Source of the DNA: JANQMY01 sp965228775
GTDB lineage: Bacteria; Pseudomonadota; Alphaproteobacteria; JANQMY01
DNA: 64,000 nucleotides
NCBI GenBank assembly: GCA_965228775.1
Contig: OZ245840.1
Coordinates: forward strand, 3,224,001 to 3,288,000
Reading direction: 5' to 3'
Part shown: piece after piece, positions 63,938-64,000 of the stretch
How positions within the stretch are numbered: the stretch's first letter is position 1
Layout: each line of letters begins with the position of its first letter
Notes under the pieces: model-generated
The model's input: only the letters and a program-made list of their open reading frames with translations
Told to the model about the DNA's origin: nothing
Database searches by the model: none
Position numbers and translations under genes: made by a program

Positions 63938-64000
63938 ATGAGCGCGAATATCACGCTCTATCAATTTCCGTATTCAACCTTTAACGAGAAGGCGCGGTGG
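63938..64000 (+). CDS. glutathione S-transferase, N-terminal part (3' end outside window)
   Basis: The first 21 codons, MSANITLYQFPYSTFNEKAR.., give the start of the thioredoxin-fold GST N-domain. GGGAGG precedes the ATG at a normal distance. Too short to name a class. Likely target of the divergent TetR regulator. Confidence 0.7.
   Translation, partial: MSANITLYQFPYSTFNEKARW

Overview
The window is chromosomal DNA of an aerobic, hopanoid-making alphaproteobacterium. Support comes from an alphaproteobacterial-type sdhCDAB operon, the neighbourhood of leuB and asd, hpnH, mmsA, many CoA-ester, epoxide and xenobiotic-type enzymes, and moderately high GC with abundant palindromic interspersed repeats. 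A Parvibaculum-like lineage is possible, but that is inference; there is no rRNA or tRNA in the window to settle it. No phage, plasmid backbone, transposase or CRISPR array was seen.

Layout. 1-2.3 kb: end of leuB, a tiny overlapping ORF, and asd. 2.3-6.4 kb: an ammonium-transporter/histidine-kinase fusion, pdxY and a CitE-like lyase. 6.4-11.9 kb: small enzymes (nitroreductase, GYD, SRPBCC, MAPEG), then a two-gene unit of an uncharacterised protein and a DyP-type peroxidase. 12.2-15.7 kb: sdhCDAB. 15.7-22.5 kb: AT-rich pentapeptide-repeat membrane protein, luciferase-like oxidoreductase, RecA/DnaB-like ATPase, DUF123 nuclease-like protein, LysE exporter, hotdog protein, cobalamin-binding protein and a DUF465 protein with an FNR/FixK-like box. 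22.5-29.1 kb: M20 peptidase, a subtilase lipoprotein that looks like an autotransporter, a membrane protein, and queE/queC. 29.2-33.6 kb: a divergent iron-uptake locus (PepSY reductase-like protein, membrane protein, TonB receptor) around a Fur-like box. 33.6-40.7 kb: a molybdenum locus (fdhD, YdeP-type oxidoreductase, mobA) with an uncharacterised protein, a membrane protein and a secreted CxxCH protein. 40.8-47.2 kb: SDR, GIY-YIG gene between repeats, a minus-strand operon mmsA-HAD-arsC-metE-like, a Cys-rich secreted orphan and a Nudix hydrolase. 47.2-53.7 kb: a TetR-controlled pair (ferritin-like di-metal protein plus a styrene-oxide-isomerase-like membrane protein), a retropepsin-like protein, and a CGNR-regulator/epoxide hydrolase/MBL operon. 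53.7-64 kb: vapBC, TetR/hpnH, a HerA-like ATPase, small proteins, an OmpA porin, a tandem pair of novel four-Cys secreted paralogues, and a TetR/D-cysteine-desulfhydrase-like operon divergent from a truncated GST gene.

Functional themes are central metabolism (leucine, aspartate family, TCA), nitrogen and iron sensing, molybdenum redox chemistry, and handling of reactive electrophiles (MAPEG, GST, epoxide hydrolase, VOC, nitroreductase, isomerase-like membrane protein). All three TetR genes have an inverted repeat in their divergent promoter, so autoregulation of the flanking genes is likely.

At least four families of short palindromic repeats lie between genes. The least described items are the amt-kinase fusion, the DyP partner, the TetR/di-metal/isomerase-like module, the secreted CxxCH protein and the four-Cys paralogue pair. 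All functional calls come from reading motifs, not from database searches.
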